The notes under the pieces are model-generated. The model saw only the letters and a program-made list of their open reading frames with translations. It was not told the DNA's origin and did no database searches. From Chryseobacterium joostei (GTDB taxonomy: Bacteria > Bacteroidota > Bacteroidia > Flavobacteriales > Weeksellaceae), in NCBI RefSeq assembly GCF_003815775.1, contig NZ_CP033926.1:1550001-1614000 (forward strand): 64,000 nucleotides of DNA, given 5' to 3'. The position numbers and the translations under genes are program-made. This document shows, piece after piece, positions 62,953-64,000 of the stretch (the stretch's first letter is position 1; each line of letters begins with the position of its first letter).

Positions 62953-64000
62953 TTACGATTTTTTCTGTTGAGCATTCTTCTTTTGTGCCACTACAGGAGT
63001 TCCAGGCTGTAATCTGTCGAAGCCGGAAACAATGTATTGATCACCAGCTTTAAGCCCTTTGGATACGATGAAGTTATCTCCTGCTTTTCCGTTAATTTCC
63101 ACGGGTAGCATTGCTGCTTTTCCATCTTTGATGGTGAACACAAAAACTTTATCCTGAATGGTTCTGGTAGAAGCAATCGGAAGTAATACAACATTGCTGT
63201 AGAACTGATCCAGTAAGATCTTTCCTGTATTTCCGCTTCTCAAAAGATTGTTTGGATTATTGAATTTTGCCCTTAGGGTAATGGAACCTGTCGTTTTGTT
63301 GAATTGTCCTTCCACCGCATCAATCCTTCCTGTTTCAGCATATTTTTCACCACTGGAAAGCAACAGAGATACTGCAGGTGTATTTTTAATTACCTCATCA
63401 ATATTGCTACCTACATATTGCTTCTGAAAATTATTAAAGTCATTTTCACTTAAGCTGAAGTAGGTATACACCTGATGAATATCTGACAATAAAGTAATCG
63501 GCTCCTGATTACCGGGAGTCATCAAGCTTCCCAAACGATAGTTGAATCTTCCGATAAACCCGCTTACCGGAGCTTTAATCGTAGAAAAATTAAGATTAAT
63601 TTTTGCGGATTCAATAGCAGATGATGACTGGCTTACGGCTCCTCTTGCTGCATTATATGCTGCCTCAGCCTCTTTTACCTGAATATCGGAAACCATTTTA
63701 TTCCTAAAAAGCTCCTTTTTCCTATCCAAGTCAATCTTAGAAGTTGAAAGATTTGCCTGTGCTGTAATTAAGGCTGCCTGAGCGCTCTTCAACTGTTCCC
63801 CGAATATCTGGTCCTCAATTTTGAACAGGGGTTGGCCTGCTCTTACATAATCACCTTCATCTACAAAAATCTTGCTTAGATATCCGGTTATCTGAGGTCT
63901 TATTTCCACATTGGAAATCCCTTCAATAGATGCAGCATATTCTCTGGAAACAGAAGCATCTCCCTGTTTTACTATGTCTACAGGAAGCTCTGGTGCCTGC
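62953..64000 (-). CDS. RND efflux periplasmic adaptor (5' end outside the window)
   Basis: At least 348 residues; the reading frame is open to the right edge, so the start is missing. The GTG at 63907-63909 that begins the longest closed ORF is an internal Val. The visible N-terminus has APELPVDIVKQGDASVSREYAASIEGISNVEIRPQITGYLSKIFVDEGDYVRAGQPLF, the biotinyl-lipoyl-like half domain of AcrA/MexA. A coiled-coil hairpin (EQLKSAQAALITAQANLSTSKIDLDRKKELF), the second half domain (SFIKAPVSGFIGRF-like) and beta-barrel follow. Membrane fusion protein that links the pump to the outer-membrane factor. Confidence 0.94.
   Translation of the reverse strand, partial: QAPELPVDIVKQGDASVSREYAASIEGISNVEIRPQITGYLSKIFVDEGDYVRAGQPLFKIEDQIFGEQLKSAQAALITAQANLSTSKIDLDRKKELFRNKMVSDIQVKEAEAAYNAARGAVSQSSSAIESAKINLNFSTIKAPVSGFIGRFNYRLGSLMTPGNQEPITLLSDIHQVYTYFSLSENDFNNFQKQYVGSNIDEVIKNTPAVSLLLSSGEKYAETGRIDAVEGQFNKTTGSITLRAKFNNPNNLLRSGNTGKILLDQFYSNVVLLPIASTRTIQDKVFVFTIKDGKAAMLPVEINGKAGDNFIVSKGLKAGDQYIVSGFDRLQPGTPVVAQKKNAQQKKS

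Noticed and set aside
63907..63909. GTG as start of the RND adaptor
   Set aside because: The reading frame is open to the window edge and the residues before it match the adaptor N-terminus, so the GTG is an internal Val.

Overview
The window is AT-rich DNA from a flavobacterium (Bacteroidota), most likely a Chryseobacterium or close Weeksellaceae relative. Supporting signs are SusC-like outer-membrane barrels and plugs, a type IX secretion sorting domain, Bacteroidota promoters of the form TTG-N19-TAnnTTTG, very few Shine-Dalgarno sequences, a GH109 enzyme that strongly resembles the Elizabethkingia founder of that family, and a double-glycine 'bacteriocin-like' peptide of the Chryseobacterium type. 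There are no rRNA or tRNA genes, no CRISPR array and no recognisable transposase. About 48 protein genes are present. Two of the most informative small genes are shorter than 60 codons: a GG-leader peptide at 21752-21910 and a Met/Cys-rich leader peptide at 48653-48751.

Layout. 1-4190: start of a probable S9 peptidase, small secreted proteins and lpd. 4236-8706: an operon of a TIGR01777 epimerase, DUF2071, SRPBCC, fatty acid desaturase and DCC/DUF393 membrane protein, under a GbsR/MarR-type regulator whose palindrome recurs before both transcription units. 8914-19044: a four-gene operon made of an ECF sigma factor, a membrane protein with an anti-sigma-like N-terminus followed by a TonB plug, a VWA domain and a T9SS tail, a SusC-like barrel without a plug, and a 1503-residue alpha-2-macroglobulin that carries a second TonB plug. 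19287-25801: secreted C1 peptidase, lipoprotein genes, the GG-leader peptide, a divergent OYE/HxlR pair, an HNH nuclease, a methyltransferase and an AhpD-like protein. 25857-34067: housekeeping genes (fused branched-chain E1, polyprenyl synthase, RlmN, QueA) with a sterol desaturase and a secreted propeller. 34312-38531: AIM24, then a translationally coupled GH109 / nucleotidyltransferase / NahK-like kinase operon. 38675-48266: DNA glycosylase, S9 peptidase, small proteins, a TonB receptor and topoisomerase III. 48618-52453: a leader peptide and terminator, then EamA-metN-metI-metQ. 52640-64000: GH3 glucosidase, outer-membrane barrel, DUF2652, and an RND efflux operon that runs off the right edge.

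Three systems look most worth following up. First, the sigma/VWA/A2M operon seems to have moved its TonB plugs off the barrel and onto two periplasmic or surface proteins, which suggests a surface-sensing or protease-trapping machine with the plug supplied in trans. Second, the methionine-transport operon has the layout of a classical ribosome-mediated attenuator (promoter, peptide with MMM-C-N-C-M, alternative pairings, an 11-bp terminator), and this ties an EamA transporter to Met/Cys supply. Third, the GH109-kinase-nucleotidyltransferase trio forms a plausible route from released GalNAc to a nucleotide sugar. All functions here come from reading motifs and recalling families; no database search was run.
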